This document shows, piece after piece, positions 43,681 through 52,091 of a DNA stretch of 64,000 nucleotides. The translations under genes and the position numbers were made by a program. Origin of the DNA: Sphingomonas cavernae (GTDB lineage: Bacteria > Pseudomonadota > Alphaproteobacteria > Sphingomonadales > Sphingomonadaceae). Position 1 is the first letter of the stretch. Every line of letters starts with the position of its first letter. Below the pieces are notes generated by a model, which saw nothing but the letters and a program-made list of their open reading frames with translations, was not told where the DNA came from and searched no databases. The stretch lies in assembly GCF_003590775.1 (NCBI RefSeq), contig NZ_QYUM01000003.1, positions 1,180,501-1,244,500 of the forward strand, in the 5' to 3' direction.

Positions 43681-44534
43681 TGTCGCACCGCCTTCACGCC
43701 GACGCGCTTGGCTGCGATCGCCGTATCGACGAACGCTTCGGCGCGCTCGCGCTTGCCGTCGTCGCGCAGATCATTGAGCTGCTGGGTGACGTCGACGAGC
43801 TGCGACTGCAGGGCCATGACCTTGTCGCCGCCCTTGTCGGTCACGAGCTGCTGAACACCCGCCAGCACCGCCGCGGCATCCGCAGTGGTCGCCAGACCGG
43901 CTGCCTGGGCGATCGGCGCCAGCGCCGACTGCAACGCCGCCGTTACTGCCTCGGGCGCGGCTTTACCGCCAGCCTCGAGCTTGGCCTTCAACGCCGCGAT
44001 GATCGCGTCGTCGTCGGCAGCGCTGTCGAGGCCCAATGCCTCGAGCAGCCTTTCCTTAAGATCCATGTGATTGTCCTCCTGGTGAAGCGAGGTGAGGCCG
44101 ACCAAATTCGGCTTGTTGGTGAGGCTGGCGCGCAGGATCCGCGTGATCACGCCGTCCTGACGATGCGAGATCACTGGCGAAACGCCGCGATAGGCCTTGT
44201 CACCGGCAAGGCGACGGCCTTCGCCCGTCCATTCGACACGGCCCCAGATGCCGTCGCTGCGATGCTGCAGCTCGACGATCCAACCGCGTGCGGGAGCGGG
44301 CTCACCCTTGGGAGCCGCGAGGTCGGTGGAATGGTTCTCGTCCAGGACGAGCTTTTCGCCGTCCTTGAGCGAGGAGGCCATGAGCTGCGTCGCATCCAGG
44401 ATGCGATAGGGGCCGCGACCATCATGCGTGCGCGCGCCGTCCGCGGGCAGCAGGTGCAGCCATTCGGGAACGTCACCATCCGCGCTGAGATCGAGCGCGG
44501 CGCAGAGTGCGATATGAGGCGAACGACGGGTCAT
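43681..44534 (-). pseudogene. Mu gpI-like protease/scaffold, 3'-truncated
   Basis: Mu-like prophage I protein (capsid maturation protease and scaffold): TRRSPHIALCAALDLSADG, DGRGPYRILDATQLMASS, WGRVEWTGEGRR and YRGVSPVISHRQDGVITRI, then the scaffold helices. The natural reading ends near RVGVKAVRH; the frame then runs on through tail-fibre DNA to a stop at 43608. This is one side of a deletion scar. Confidence 0.78.
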
Positions 44535-44571
44535 GAAGACCGTCTTGCCCGGAGCTTGGAGGGGAAAACAT

Positions 44572-44587
44572 GCCCGCCTAGGCGGGC
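44572..44587. other. Short perfect palindrome upstream of gpI gene
   Basis: GCCCGCC-TA-GGCGGGC, 38 nt before the gpI start. Possible regulatory or attenuator element. Confidence 0.35.
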
Positions 44588-44715
44588 GGGAACGGCGCTA
44601 TGCGCCCTTCGTCATTACCACATTGCCATTCCCGGTCAGCGAAATCAAACTGTGGGCACACACATTTGGGTGACCGTCCATCGCGGCATCCTGCGAAATG
44701 CGCGGAAGGGGCAGA

Positions 44716-45600
44716 ATGTCATATATTCACGGCGGGGGCGCCGGCGTTCGAGAGAGGCAATATCTGTTTATCGACGGAGGAGCCCTGCGGAGCGCGGTCA
44801 AACAACTGTCCAAGGACGTTACGGGCGACGAGAACGAACTGACGGTTCTGTATCCTCAGTTCGCAAGCGGCGCCGACAAGGTGTTTTACTATGACGCGAT
44901 TTCGGCTCAGGAACATAACGAGCCGCGCGACGCGTACGAGCGACGCGTTACCGACGAGCATGAAAAGTTCGACAAAATCCGAGCGCTGGACCGCTTTCAC
45001 GTTGCGCTGGGAGAAGTGAAAGGCAAATCCCGTAACAGGCGCCAGAAGCAGGTGGACGTCAGGCTGGCGGTCGACATGCTGACGCATTCGTTCCGCCGCA
45101 ACATGCAATCAGCCGTCTTGTTCGCAGGTGACGACGACTTCATTCCGTTGGTCGAAGCGCTTGTTCGCGACGGGATGACCATCACAATCTGGCATCCGCC
45201 GCAGGCTACTGAAGCCCTCCTGGGTGCTGCAGATAACCGTCGCCCCTTCACGTTGAAGGAAGCGCTGCCGATGCTCACACGAGACGGCGTAATGCCGGCT
45301 TTCCGAGTTACGTCATCGGGTTCAAACCCGTCACATCCCGGTGCCTTGGGCATATGCACTATGTGGAAGGACCAGTTTTTCACATATGCAGGCCGATGGC
45401 ACGGCCAGTTGCTGCAGATGTGGCGCCAGTTGCAACTCGACGCGAATAGCTGGGAGTTCATCAACTTCCACACGCCCGATTCGTCGCTGGAACTGGCGCT
45501 TAGGATGTTCGATGTCGCGTCGGGCTGGGATATTTCCACCGATGCCGCAACACATCTTTCGGCGCCGTTTGCTCAACTATCGAGCGGCTCGCCAACATAG
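44716..45600 (+). CDS. NYN-domain (LabA/DUF88-like) putative ribonuclease, phage moron
   Basis: A 294-residue PIN-like NYN protein. Acidic catalytic residues are in place: LFIDGGALR (D20), QKQVDVRLAVDM and VLFAGDDDFIPLV. The C-terminal 110 residues form a separate, unrecognised domain. It is on the plus strand, opposite to the surrounding late genes, between gpI and gpG, the hallmark of a moron. AAGGGG precedes ATG 44716. NYN proteins cleave RNA; here it may serve defence or superinfection exclusion. Confidence 0.8.
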   Translation: MSYIHGGGAGVRERQYLFIDGGALRSAVKQLSKDVTGDENELTVLYPQFASGADKVFYYDAISAQEHNEPRDAYERRVTDEHEKFDKIRALDRFHVALGEVKGKSRNRRQKQVDVRLAVDMLTHSFRRNMQSAVLFAGDDDFIPLVEALVRDGMTITIWHPPQATEALLGAADNRRPFTLKEALPMLTRDGVMPAFRVTSSGSNPSHPGALGICTMWKDQFFTYAGRWHGQLLQMWRQLQLDANSWEFINFHTPDSSLELALRMFDVASGWDISTDAATHLSAPFAQLSSGSPT

Positions 45601-46064
45601 TCGTCGGCAATATCCACGATCTCGCGATCGTCGCGATCGGACAGCCCCAGCCAGACGCGCGCAGGAATATTGCCCCAGGGAATCGGCCGACCGCTTCTGT
45701 CCGTTCCAAACGCCCCCTTGGCCGCGCCGCCCTGCATGACGCCCGAATATTCTAGCGCCGAGCCCACCTCGACGCCGGCCCGGCTGAAGAAGTAGTGAAC
45801 CTCGGTCGATAGGCGCTTTGACGGGCCAATCAGCGGCTTGGTGCGACTGCCGTCGCCGGCTGCCTTGTAACGGTCAATCGTCACCTGGCTCTTGGGTGCC
45901 CATTTGCTTCCATTGGGTGCCTCACCGATCACGAAACGCTGCTTGGTCGCGTTGACGACATACTCACCGATCTCCTGATACATCGGCGCAGGGTCATCCA
46001 GGCGTCGCTCAGCCGCCTGCAATCTATCGATGATCGGCTGTTCGTTGAACTGAACCCGAAACAT
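45573..46064 (-). CDS. Phage virion morphogenesis protein (Mu gpG-like)
   Basis: A 163-residue tail-completion/virion morphogenesis protein: MFRVQFNEQPIIDRLQAAERR, a central FVIGEAPNGSKWAPKSQVT, then HYFFSRAGVEVGSALEYSGVMQGG and IPARVWLGLSD. ATG at 46064 with AGGAAGGA upstream. Its 3' end overlaps the 3' end of the NYN gene on the other strand by 28 nt. Confidence 0.85.
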   Translation of the reverse strand: MFRVQFNEQPIIDRLQAAERRLDDPAPMYQEIGEYVVNATKQRFVIGEAPNGSKWAPKSQVTIDRYKAAGDGSRTKPLIGPSKRLSTEVHYFFSRAGVEVGSALEYSGVMQGGAAKGAFGTDRSGRPIPWGNIPARVWLGLSDRDDREIVDIADDYVGEPLDS

Positions 46065-46134
46065 GGCTATATTCCTTCCTTGAGGCGCGTGCATCGTGGC
46101 GTCGGGCTCATAACCCGAAAACGGATGTGGACGT

Positions 46135-47406
46135 TTAGCGCGGGGGCGCGCCTCTCTTCACATGAACATACATTGTCTTGAGCGCGAGCGTGCGACGCCC
46201 GCGGCGCACGGCAAACACGGCGTTGAACCGCTCACCGTGGATCTCGCGCACCAAGCGCACAAGCGGCTCGTTGAGGTCGGACGTGCCCGCATCCTCGATC
46301 GCGTCCGGCTTGTTGAGCAGCGTGGGCAGCACCGCATAATCCTGGGCGACGATCGCGCGCTGTCCCTGGCGCGCTTCGGTCGCGTCATCGCCATGCTGGC
46401 GGCGCACATGCTTGATGTCTGAAGGCGCGAGCGAGAAATCGAACAGATCCACGTCGGCGCCCTTCATCGTGCCGATCTCTCTGGACTGCGCGGAGCTCAG
46501 CAGGCCGAGCGTTTGGACCGGCGCGATCTCGGCAAGCTCCGCTCCGTCAATCACGCGCTGCGCGTAGCGACGCGCATCGTCGGCGGTCGACGGCAGCGAA
46601 CGATAGCTGGCGGCGAGCGCGTCGCGCTGGCGTGCGGGCACGCTGTCCATGAACGCCTTGGCGATCCGGTAATCCCATTGCCGGACCTTTTCCGCCATCG
46701 CCTGGACAATCGTCGCGACGCTAGCGCCCGGCGCATAGCCCCAACCCTTGCCGATGCCGGTCGGCGCGCCCGTCTTGGGATCGATCGCATTCCAGCCTTT
46801 TGGCAATGCCTTGCCCGGCTCACCGCCCAGACGGCGCACGCCGCGCTCGCTGCGCGCGCCCACAACATAGCAGGAGCAGTTGAAGGCGGACGGTGGATAG
46901 TGTGTGCCCCAAAACGGATGAGCGGGCGGCAGCGCCAGCCCGTTCCAGCTCAGGTGAACCAGGCGCGGATGCTCCGATCCCCCATGCCTGTAGATCCAGA
47001 AGAAGAAGTTGCCTTGTTCGAGCTGCACGCGCCGGCCGGCCGAATAGCTGGTCGCGGCGTTAGTGCGATAGATCGTGCGTGTACGCCACGCTCGGCCGGC
47101 CGCCGTGTCCTCGCCGGTCCAGCCATGCCAGCCATGTTTTTCGACGATCGTGCGGAAGTCCTTGCGGAACGCGTCGAGGCTCTTGCCCTCGGCGATCGCG
47201 CGATCGACCGCCGCGCCCAGATCGGAGAGCAGGTCGGCCTTGGCCGCGCCGGCCACCATGAAGCCGGTATCGTGCTGCTCCTCCCACAGATCGTCCCAGC
47301 GCTCGGTCGGCACGAGGTTGCCGAGCTTGGCTCGAAAGAACGCCACCTGTTCGGCAAAGGGCTTCTTAAGCGCCCCTGAGACGGTGCTTGGATGTTGCTC
47401 AGGCAC
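46135..47406 (-). CDS. Mu gpF-like head morphogenesis protein with C-terminal nuclease-like domain
   Basis: A 423-residue protein. The N-terminal part (RTIYRTNAATSYSAGR; FNCSCYVVGARSE) is the Mu F minor head domain. The C-terminal 110 residues (DIKHVRRQHGDD...GRRTLALKTMYVHVK) resemble the PBECR/BECR nuclease-like domains found at the ends of phage head proteins, which may act on entry. GTG at 47406 overlaps the stop of the portal remnant. Confidence 0.82.
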   Translation of the reverse strand: MPEQHPSTVSGALKKPFAEQVAFFRAKLGNLVPTERWDDLWEEQHDTGFMVAGAAKADLLSDLGAAVDRAIAEGKSLDAFRKDFRTIVEKHGWHGWTGEDTAAGRAWRTRTIYRTNAATSYSAGRRVQLEQGNFFFWIYRHGGSEHPRLVHLSWNGLALPPAHPFWGTHYPPSAFNCSCYVVGARSERGVRRLGGEPGKALPKGWNAIDPKTGAPTGIGKGWGYAPGASVATIVQAMAEKVRQWDYRIAKAFMDSVPARQRDALAASYRSLPSTADDARRYAQRVIDGAELAEIAPVQTLGLLSSAQSREIGTMKGADVDLFDFSLAPSDIKHVRRQHGDDATEARQGQRAIVAQDYAVLPTLLNKPDAIEDAGTSDLNEPLVRLVREIHGERFNAVFAVRRGRRTLALKTMYVHVKRGAPPR

Positions 47407-47510
47407 TCTCGTCTTCCAGGTCCGAGCGGCCGGCAGCGTGCGCCGCGGTCAGCGCGAGGCCGATCTTCGCCGCGATCGCGCTGCTGTCGAGATCGGGATA
47501 GGGGGCCCGT
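47399..47510 (-). pseudogene. C-terminal remnant of phage portal protein (Mu gp29-like)
   Basis: The frame upstream of gpF reads PYPDLDSSAIAAKIGLALTA, then AAGRSDLEDESA and stop, overlapping the gpF start. Its position and character match the C-terminus of Mu-like portal proteins. The rest is missing; DNA jumps to the ner gene 30 nt further on. Confidence 0.45.
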
Positions 47511-47539
47511 GGGCTCGTTGTGTGAAGGAGGCGTCATGT

Positions 47540-47800
47540 CTAGCGCGCCTCCGCATTTAGACGGTGCGCGGCACTGTCATTTTCGCTAACATCCGAATCT
47601 TCGGATTGCACAAACTCGGAAACCGGACGGCTGATGACAGACTGGATAGCATCCGACACGCGCTGGCTTTTGTACCCGCGCAGCAGATCGGTGACCGACT
47701 TGCCGGGCAGATTGAAGCTCCGCTCAAAGGACGCAACTGTCCGAAATCGTTTCCGAATTTCGGCTTTCACATCCTCAGGATGCATTTTTATGAGGTTCAT
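47540..47800 (-). CDS. ner: Ner-like DNA-binding protein (Mu early regulator)
   Basis: Up to 86 residues; ATG 47785 (MHPEDVKAEIRKRF) may be the true start. The HTH core FRTVASFERSFNLPGKSVTDLLRG matches Ner/Nlp proteins, which turn down early transcription in Mu-like phages. Divergent from the repressor, as in Mu. Its downstream partners, transposition genes A and B, are absent. Confidence 0.78.
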   Translation of the reverse strand: MNLIKMHPEDVKAEIRKRFRTVASFERSFNLPGKSVTDLLRGYKSQRVSDAIQSVISRPVSEFVQSEDSDVSENDSAAHRLNAEAR

Positions 47801-47881
47801 GTGGCAAAATCCGAATTAAAATCCGAAAATACGGATAAGCCGAAAATTCGGGGCGGTCAACGTCATTTCTCGGATAATCCG
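47801..47881. promoter_or_regulatory. Putative operator region between ner and repressor
   Basis: An AT-richer segment with repeated CCGAA/TTCGG words: ATCCGAA at 47809-47815 and 47821-47827, GCCGAAAATTCGGG at 47839-47852 and TCGGATAATCCGG at 47870-47882. A further perfect ATCCGAA-TC-TTCGGAT lies at 47590-47605 within ner. It fits an operator array for the repressor. Confidence 0.5.
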
Positions 47882-48550
47882 GTGGGCGATCGAATTCTGC
47901 GCGCGCTGGGCGACCGTTCTCGGAAATGGCTGGCAGAAAAATCCGAAAACTCAGATAGTTCAATCAGCGACTATATCGCCAAGGGTATTGCCAAGGCCGA
48001 CGCCGCCGTACGTATTGCCAAGGCGTTAGGGGTGTCTGTTGATTGGTTATTGACCGGGAATGGGCCACAGAAATCCGGATTATCGGTTATAGATGCCGAA
48101 AACGCGGATTGGGTGATGGTTCCCGAATATGACCTGCGACACATTGATGACCACGGCAAAGGCGAACCAATTGATCCCACGCCCTTTCGGCGGGACTGGC
48201 TGCACGCGATGCTGGGGGTGTCATCGGGCCTATGGCTGTCACGGCTGCTGTCGGATTTCCCTTCGGCGGGTCTGTCGAGAGGGTCGCTTGTCTTTTGCCA
48301 GGACATCCGCGCCGAGGAACTGCTGGAAGGCAACGTCTGCATATTCCGTGTCTACGGCGGGCTTGTGATCGGGCGCTTCACATTCCGACCGCCGCAGCCG
48401 GGAGCGATCGGTCATCTTGCCGCCGCCCAAGGCAGCTTGGGCGCGATCTATCCGTCTGACATGGACGTCCACAAAGAGGCGATCGGCAACAGCGACGGAG
48501 AGTACATTCCAGTCGCACGCGTCCTGGGCGCATTCATGCGGCCGATCTGA
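47882..48550 (+). CDS. Phage repressor (XRE-like HTH N-terminus)
   Basis: About 222 residues: GDRILRALGDRSRKWLAEK, then the HTH region SISDYIAKGIAKADAAVRIA, ALGVSVDWLLTG, and a C-terminal part with VFCQDIRAEELLEGNV and a peptidase-S24-like look, though catalytic residues are not clear. GTG at 47882 gives a compact repressor; GTG at 47801 (GAGG upstream) would add 27 residues but leave no intergenic operator. Divergent from ner. Confidence 0.72.
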   Translation: MGDRILRALGDRSRKWLAEKSENSDSSISDYIAKGIAKADAAVRIAKALGVSVDWLLTGNGPQKSGLSVIDAENADWVMVPEYDLRHIDDHGKGEPIDPTPFRRDWLHAMLGVSSGLWLSRLLSDFPSAGLSRGSLVFCQDIRAEELLEGNVCIFRVYGGLVIGRFTFRPPQPGAIGHLAAAQGSLGAIYPSDMDVHKEAIGNSDGEYIPVARVLGAFMRPI

Positions 48551-48567
48551 GGTCTTAGGGGGTAAGT

Positions 48568-49008
48568 ATGGAAGAGAAAAAGCAAAAACGCGGGAGCACA
48601 GCACTGCTCGTTGGCGTTTGCGCGGGAGCCATCCTGCTGGTTGGAACGCTGGACCGCATCATTCCGAAATCGGACGAGCGGAAGCAGTACGAAGCTGACC
48701 AGGCGCGCGCGGAGCTCGTCGAGCAACAGCAGCGCGAGACGAACACTGCGGCGCGACGTGTGGCGAGCCTGCATTGCGCCAGCGCAACAGGAGAGGTTCT
48801 CCCGTTCTCGCGCCTCCTCAAGCAAACGATGCGCAACCCCGGCAGCTTCGAGCACGTCTCGACCAAGATCGGGCCCAACGAGAACGGGGTGCATGCGATC
48901 GCAATGACCTATCGCGGGTCCAACGGCTTCGGCGCGATCGACGCAGGCGTGGCAATGGGTGAGCTGCGCAACGGTGATTGCGCGGTGAAGTTGATCGCAG
49001 CGAAGTGA
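48568..49008 (+). CDS. Membrane-anchored hypothetical protein (phage early region)
   Basis: A 146-residue protein with one N-terminal membrane segment (STALLVGVCAGAILLVGTL), a charged helix, and a C-terminal globular part (LLKQTMRNPGSFEHVST; YRGSNGFGAIDAGVAMGEL) with a Cys pair. The NPGSFE pattern is common in small phage or plasmid envelope proteins. Function unknown. Confidence 0.65.
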   Translation: MEEKKQKRGSTALLVGVCAGAILLVGTLDRIIPKSDERKQYEADQARAELVEQQQRETNTAARRVASLHCASATGEVLPFSRLLKQTMRNPGSFEHVSTKIGPNENGVHAIAMTYRGSNGFGAIDAGVAMGELRNGDCAVKLIAAK

Positions 49009-49044
49009 CGCCGGTCATTTTGTTCTTGTTCTAGTTTTGTTCTA

Positions 49045-49891
49045 GGCGGCGTGGACGAATTGGTTGACGTGGACGGTGTGGGTTGATTCAAGGCTGCCTT
49101 TTGGAGGCAGGTTTGAGCCGGGGCGATCTGAGCGAAGCAGAATGGCGCGTTCTGAAGGGTCTGCTGCCGATCGAGCCAGAGAACCGAGGGCGCGGCCGCA
49201 GGCCTGAGCAGAATCTCTCGATAGTCAACGGCATACTCTGGCGGCTGCGCTGTGGGACTGCTTGGCGCGATGTCCCGCCAAAATACGGCAATTGGAACAC
49301 GATCTACCGGCGGTTCCGTCGTTGGAGCGAGGCCGGGGTCTGGGAGGCCGTGTCGGTGACGCTTGCCGAGATCATGGCCGACACCGGACACTACAGCATC
49401 GACAGCACCACCCTTCGCGCCCATGTCTCGGCAGCGGGCGGAAAAGGGGGACTTGTCGACGCGCTCTTGGCCGCTCGCGGGGCGGGTTCACCAGTAAGCT
49501 TCACTGTCTGGCTGATGCCCGAGGACGCCCCGTCGCCTTCCACCTGACTGGTGGTGAAGCCGCCGACTGCACGGCCTATGACACGCTGATCCGCCTGCCG
49601 GACCGCGCTCCGGCGGCTCTGCTGGCCGACAAAGGCTACGACACCAACGCCATTCGCGCCGATCTCGCGAGCCGCAGCATACAGGCTGTCATCCCGGCGC
49701 GCTCCAATCGCCGAGAAAGGATCGAGCACGATCGGCAGCTCTACAGGCAGCGAAACGGCATTGAGCGAATGTTCGGCAAGCTGAAAATCAATCGTGCCGT
49801 CGCCACCCGCTACGATCAAACGCCCTCAAGTTTCCTCGGCATGGTCCATCTCGCTGCCATCCGGCTTTGGATCAAATTCGTCCACGCCGCC
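49045..49891 (+). mobile_element. IS5-family (IS427-like) insertion sequence, copy 2
   Basis: Same 847-bp length, orientation and terminal repeats as copy 1 at 11501, and by eye identical in sequence. TA duplication at 49043-49044 and 49892-49893, again in a CTAG target. It lies between two phage early-region genes and interrupts no recognisable gene. Confidence 0.95.
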
Positions 49892-49894
49892 TAG
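49113..49894 (+). CDS. IS5-family transposase, made by -1 frameshift (copy 2)
   Basis: Same as the copy-1 transposase: TTG start at 49113, slippery A-AAA-G at 49442-49445, DDE residues intact. Identity of both copies and intact frames point to recent transposition. Stop TAG again comes from the target duplication. Confidence 0.88.
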
Positions 49895-49942
49895 TCTCCT
49901 TAGCCCGTCGAGTCGGTCGGCGGATCGCTACGGAGAGAGAGC

Positions 49943-50188
49943 ATGGCCTTTTTCGACACGAACCCTTCGCGCTACACGCGGACCAAGCCGAGCTTCGCAC
50001 GCTGGTTGCTGGAGCAGAAGGCACGCGACGGCGGTATCGGTGAGCTCGCACGCGCGGCCGCGACGGATCGAGGCTATCCGTCTGAAGGTGATTTCAAGGC
50101 CGTTTCGAAGCGGCTCAATGAGCTCGGCGCCACGCCTGAAATGCACATTGCCCTGGAAGAGGCCCAGATTGATTGGGCCGCCTACTGA
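49943..50188 (+). CDS. YozE SAM-like-fold small protein
   Basis: An 81-residue protein: SFARWLLEQKARDGGIGELARAAATDRGYP followed by MHIALEEAQIDWAAY, the layout of YozE-like sterile-alpha-motif-type proteins seen in phages and plasmids. GAGAGAG precedes the ATG. It ends in TGATG, coupled to the next gene. Confidence 0.7.
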   Translation: MAFFDTNPSRYTRTKPSFARWLLEQKARDGGIGELARAAATDRGYPSEGDFKAVSKRLNELGATPEMHIALEEAQIDWAAY

Positions 50189-50367
50189 TGCGGTACCCCA
50201 ATCGCTTCCGCCTCATGCTGTTCGGTCGGCCGCTCGCGCCTTGGCGCGACAGCAAGGCCGAGGCTCAACAGGACGCGCTCGACCAGTGTCTCGCCAGTCG
50301 CGACGCCTGGAGCCGTACGATCTATTTAACGGTGCCGGCCTGGATAGACGAGGCGGTGGCTCCATGA
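50188..50367 (+). CDS. Small phage protein, unknown
   Basis: A 59-residue protein (MRYPNRFRLMLFGRPLAPW). Coupled to its upstream neighbour by TGATG and to the next gene by ATGA; the tight overlaps support it. Similar short basic proteins sit in phage early operons. No function assigned. Confidence 0.6.
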   Translation: MRYPNRFRLMLFGRPLAPWRDSKAEAQQDALDQCLASRDAWSRTIYLTVPAWIDEAVAP

Positions 50368-50730
50368 GCTATCATCGCTTCGATGACGATCAGTTGCGAC
50401 ACAAGGCGTTCGCTGTCTTGGAAGACGCCGTCAATCGCGGCTCCAGTGCGCCCGTGGAAAAAAAATGCTGGTATAGCATTCGCGCTTGCATGGCTCGCCA
50501 ATGACTGCGCTGATCGCAGTTGCTTCGATGAGTTCTGGAAAGAACTCGAGAACCCCGAGCGTTGGCGCTCGGCCAATCTGACCCGATTGATCAACGGCAT
50601 ATACCTGGTGCTGGGCGTTCGGCGAGTGGTCGGCCGGATGCATCGAGGCTGGGGCGCCGGCTGTGAGCCGCCAATCGGTAGTGTGATTCCCGGCTGGAAA
50701 GCGAATCGCGAGTGGGATCAGCAGCACTGA
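50364..50730 (+). pseudogene. Phage early gene broken at an A8 run
   Basis: The frame starts MSYHRFDDDQLRHKAFAVLE and reads to PVEKK, where eight A residues (50458-50465) shift it to an early stop at 50504. With seven A it would continue NAGIAFALAWLANDCADRSC to WDQQH at 50730. It is a recent frameshift, a sequencing error, or transcription slippage. Confidence 0.65.
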
Positions 50731-51268
50731 AAATAGGTCCCACTTGCGGGCAGCGCCTGTGGTTCAACTTTTCGGCTTGGCCCGCTCTGAGGTCGGGATT
50801 TCCGCTGATTTTCCTAAGTGGGACCTCGAAATGCGGCGTTCTCCGATATCGGCCCACTTTCCCATGGGCGCGGCCCACATAAATCTATGTGCCTGGGCCC
50901 GCATCGAAGCGTCTTAGATGGTGGTTTTCCGCCGCTGAGACGTTTCTAAGACCGCCTCCGCTCACCGGCCGGCCTCTCCGAATGATCTTGTCACAGGGCT
51001 GTCTAAATCGCCCGACACTCTAGACAAAGGCCCGCCGCATGCTTTTCCCGGAGAGGCTCTCGAAATCCCACGATTTCCGCCGATGTTCCCACCAGAGATG
51101 GGCTTTCCCCGCTCGATCCCGGTTATTCCCGTCTACTCTAAATAGAAGTGTCACCTAACAGCCGACCGAGCCGTGACAGAACGGGGACGTGTAGGACAGC
51201 GGTTTATTGACCGTTTTCGACCCAATTACGGACTTGACGACCCGACATTTGTCGTCGCTACTGACGCC
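50731..51268. other. Gene-poor stretch at the right prophage side
   Basis: Over 500 bp with no convincing gene. It holds an 11-bp inverted repeat AGGTCCCACTT (50735-50745) / AAGTGGGACCT (50816-50826) and an 8-bp one GTCTTAGA (50912-50919) / TCTAAGAC (50946-50953). It may be the prophage end; no target duplication is recognised by eye. Confidence 0.45.
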
Positions 51269-51526
51269 ATGAGTGAAGGGTTCCAATGTCCTGTTTGCGG
51301 CTATCGCGACGAGAAGCTTCCGTCATATGATGATGACGAAGAGACGTGGTATCAGGAGATTTGCCCCTCCTGTGGCACGCAGTTCGGATACGACGACGCT
51401 ACGATCAGCCCTACGCAGCTACGCTCCCGCTGGCTTGCTTCGGGCGCAAAATGGTGGTCCGAGGGGCGACCACCGGCCGACTTCGATGGTCGCGAACAAC
51501 TCAGAAGAGCCGGGCTGCTCGACTAA
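51269..51526 (+). CDS. Small zinc-ribbon protein
   Basis: An 85-residue protein with two CxxC pairs (FQCPVCGYRD and EICPSCGTQFGYDD) and a C-terminal SRWLASGAKWWSEGRPP. Such CPxCG proteins are common and uncharacterised. GTG at 51173 would add 32 residues, but neither start has a clear ribosome-binding site. Convergent with the DUF385 gene. Confidence 0.6.
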   Translation: MSEGFQCPVCGYRDEKLPSYDDDEETWYQEICPSCGTQFGYDDATISPTQLRSRWLASGAKWWSEGRPPADFDGREQLRRAGLLD

Positions 51527-51559
51527 TTTGAGAGTCTACTTTCCACGACAACCCGCCGA

Positions 51560-52048
51560 TCAACTGCCGAAGCGCTCTACCGTCCCGATTGCCGACAGCA
51601 TCACGAGCGGGATCTGGCGTTCGGTGAATGCCTGATAGCCTTTGTAGGGCGGGAAGACGCCTTCCATGAAATCCCAAATCTTCTGACGCTCGGTCTCGGC
51701 TGGCTCGCGCCAGGTGGCGCGGAAGGCTTGCGTCGCAATCTGGAACTCCAGTTCCTTGCTTTCGCGGATGTTGAGATACCATGCGGGATGGTGGTCGGCG
51801 CCGCCTTTGGACGCGACGATCACGACCTCGCCGTCGATGTCGCCATAGATGAGCGGCGTGATCATCGTCTTGCCGCTCTTGCGGCCGACATATTTGAGCA
51901 GCAGCGTTGTTGTGAACTTGTGCCCGCCGATATCGCTGACATCGACGATATGACCTTCGGCGCCGCCCGAATCCAGATACATGCCGAGATGGTCGGTCTT
52001 CCAGTCACGCCGTGCTTCGGCGATCACTGCGCTGCTGTTATCACTCAT
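51560..52048 (-). CDS. DUF385/nitroreductase-type F420- or flavin-dependent reductase
   Basis: A 162-residue split-barrel protein: GRKSGKTMITPLIYGDIDGEVVIVASKGG and HHPAWYLNIRESKELEF are the DUF385 (deazaflavin-dependent nitroreductase) hallmarks. ATG at 52048 with GGGAGG upstream. It could reduce a quinone or enoyl intermediate. First gene right of the prophage. Confidence 0.85.
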   Translation of the reverse strand: MSDNSSAVIAEARRDWKTDHLGMYLDSGGAEGHIVDVSDIGGHKFTTTLLLKYVGRKSGKTMITPLIYGDIDGEVVIVASKGGADHHPAWYLNIRESKELEFQIATQAFRATWREPAETERQKIWDFMEGVFPPYKGYQAFTERQIPLVMLSAIGTVERFGS

Positions 52049-52091
52049 AGCGGCCTCCCAATCAGGCACCTATAGTCCCCAGGAATGCGCG

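Noticed and set aside
46950-47537. A 195-codon frame overlapping the gpF gene
   Set aside because: Arg/Ser/Pro-rich shadow; gpF and a portal remnant explain the region.
11501-49891. A 37.5-kb composite transposon bounded by the two IS copies
   Set aside because: The interval contains essential housekeeping genes and only part of the prophage, and each IS copy has its own TA duplication. They are independent insertions.
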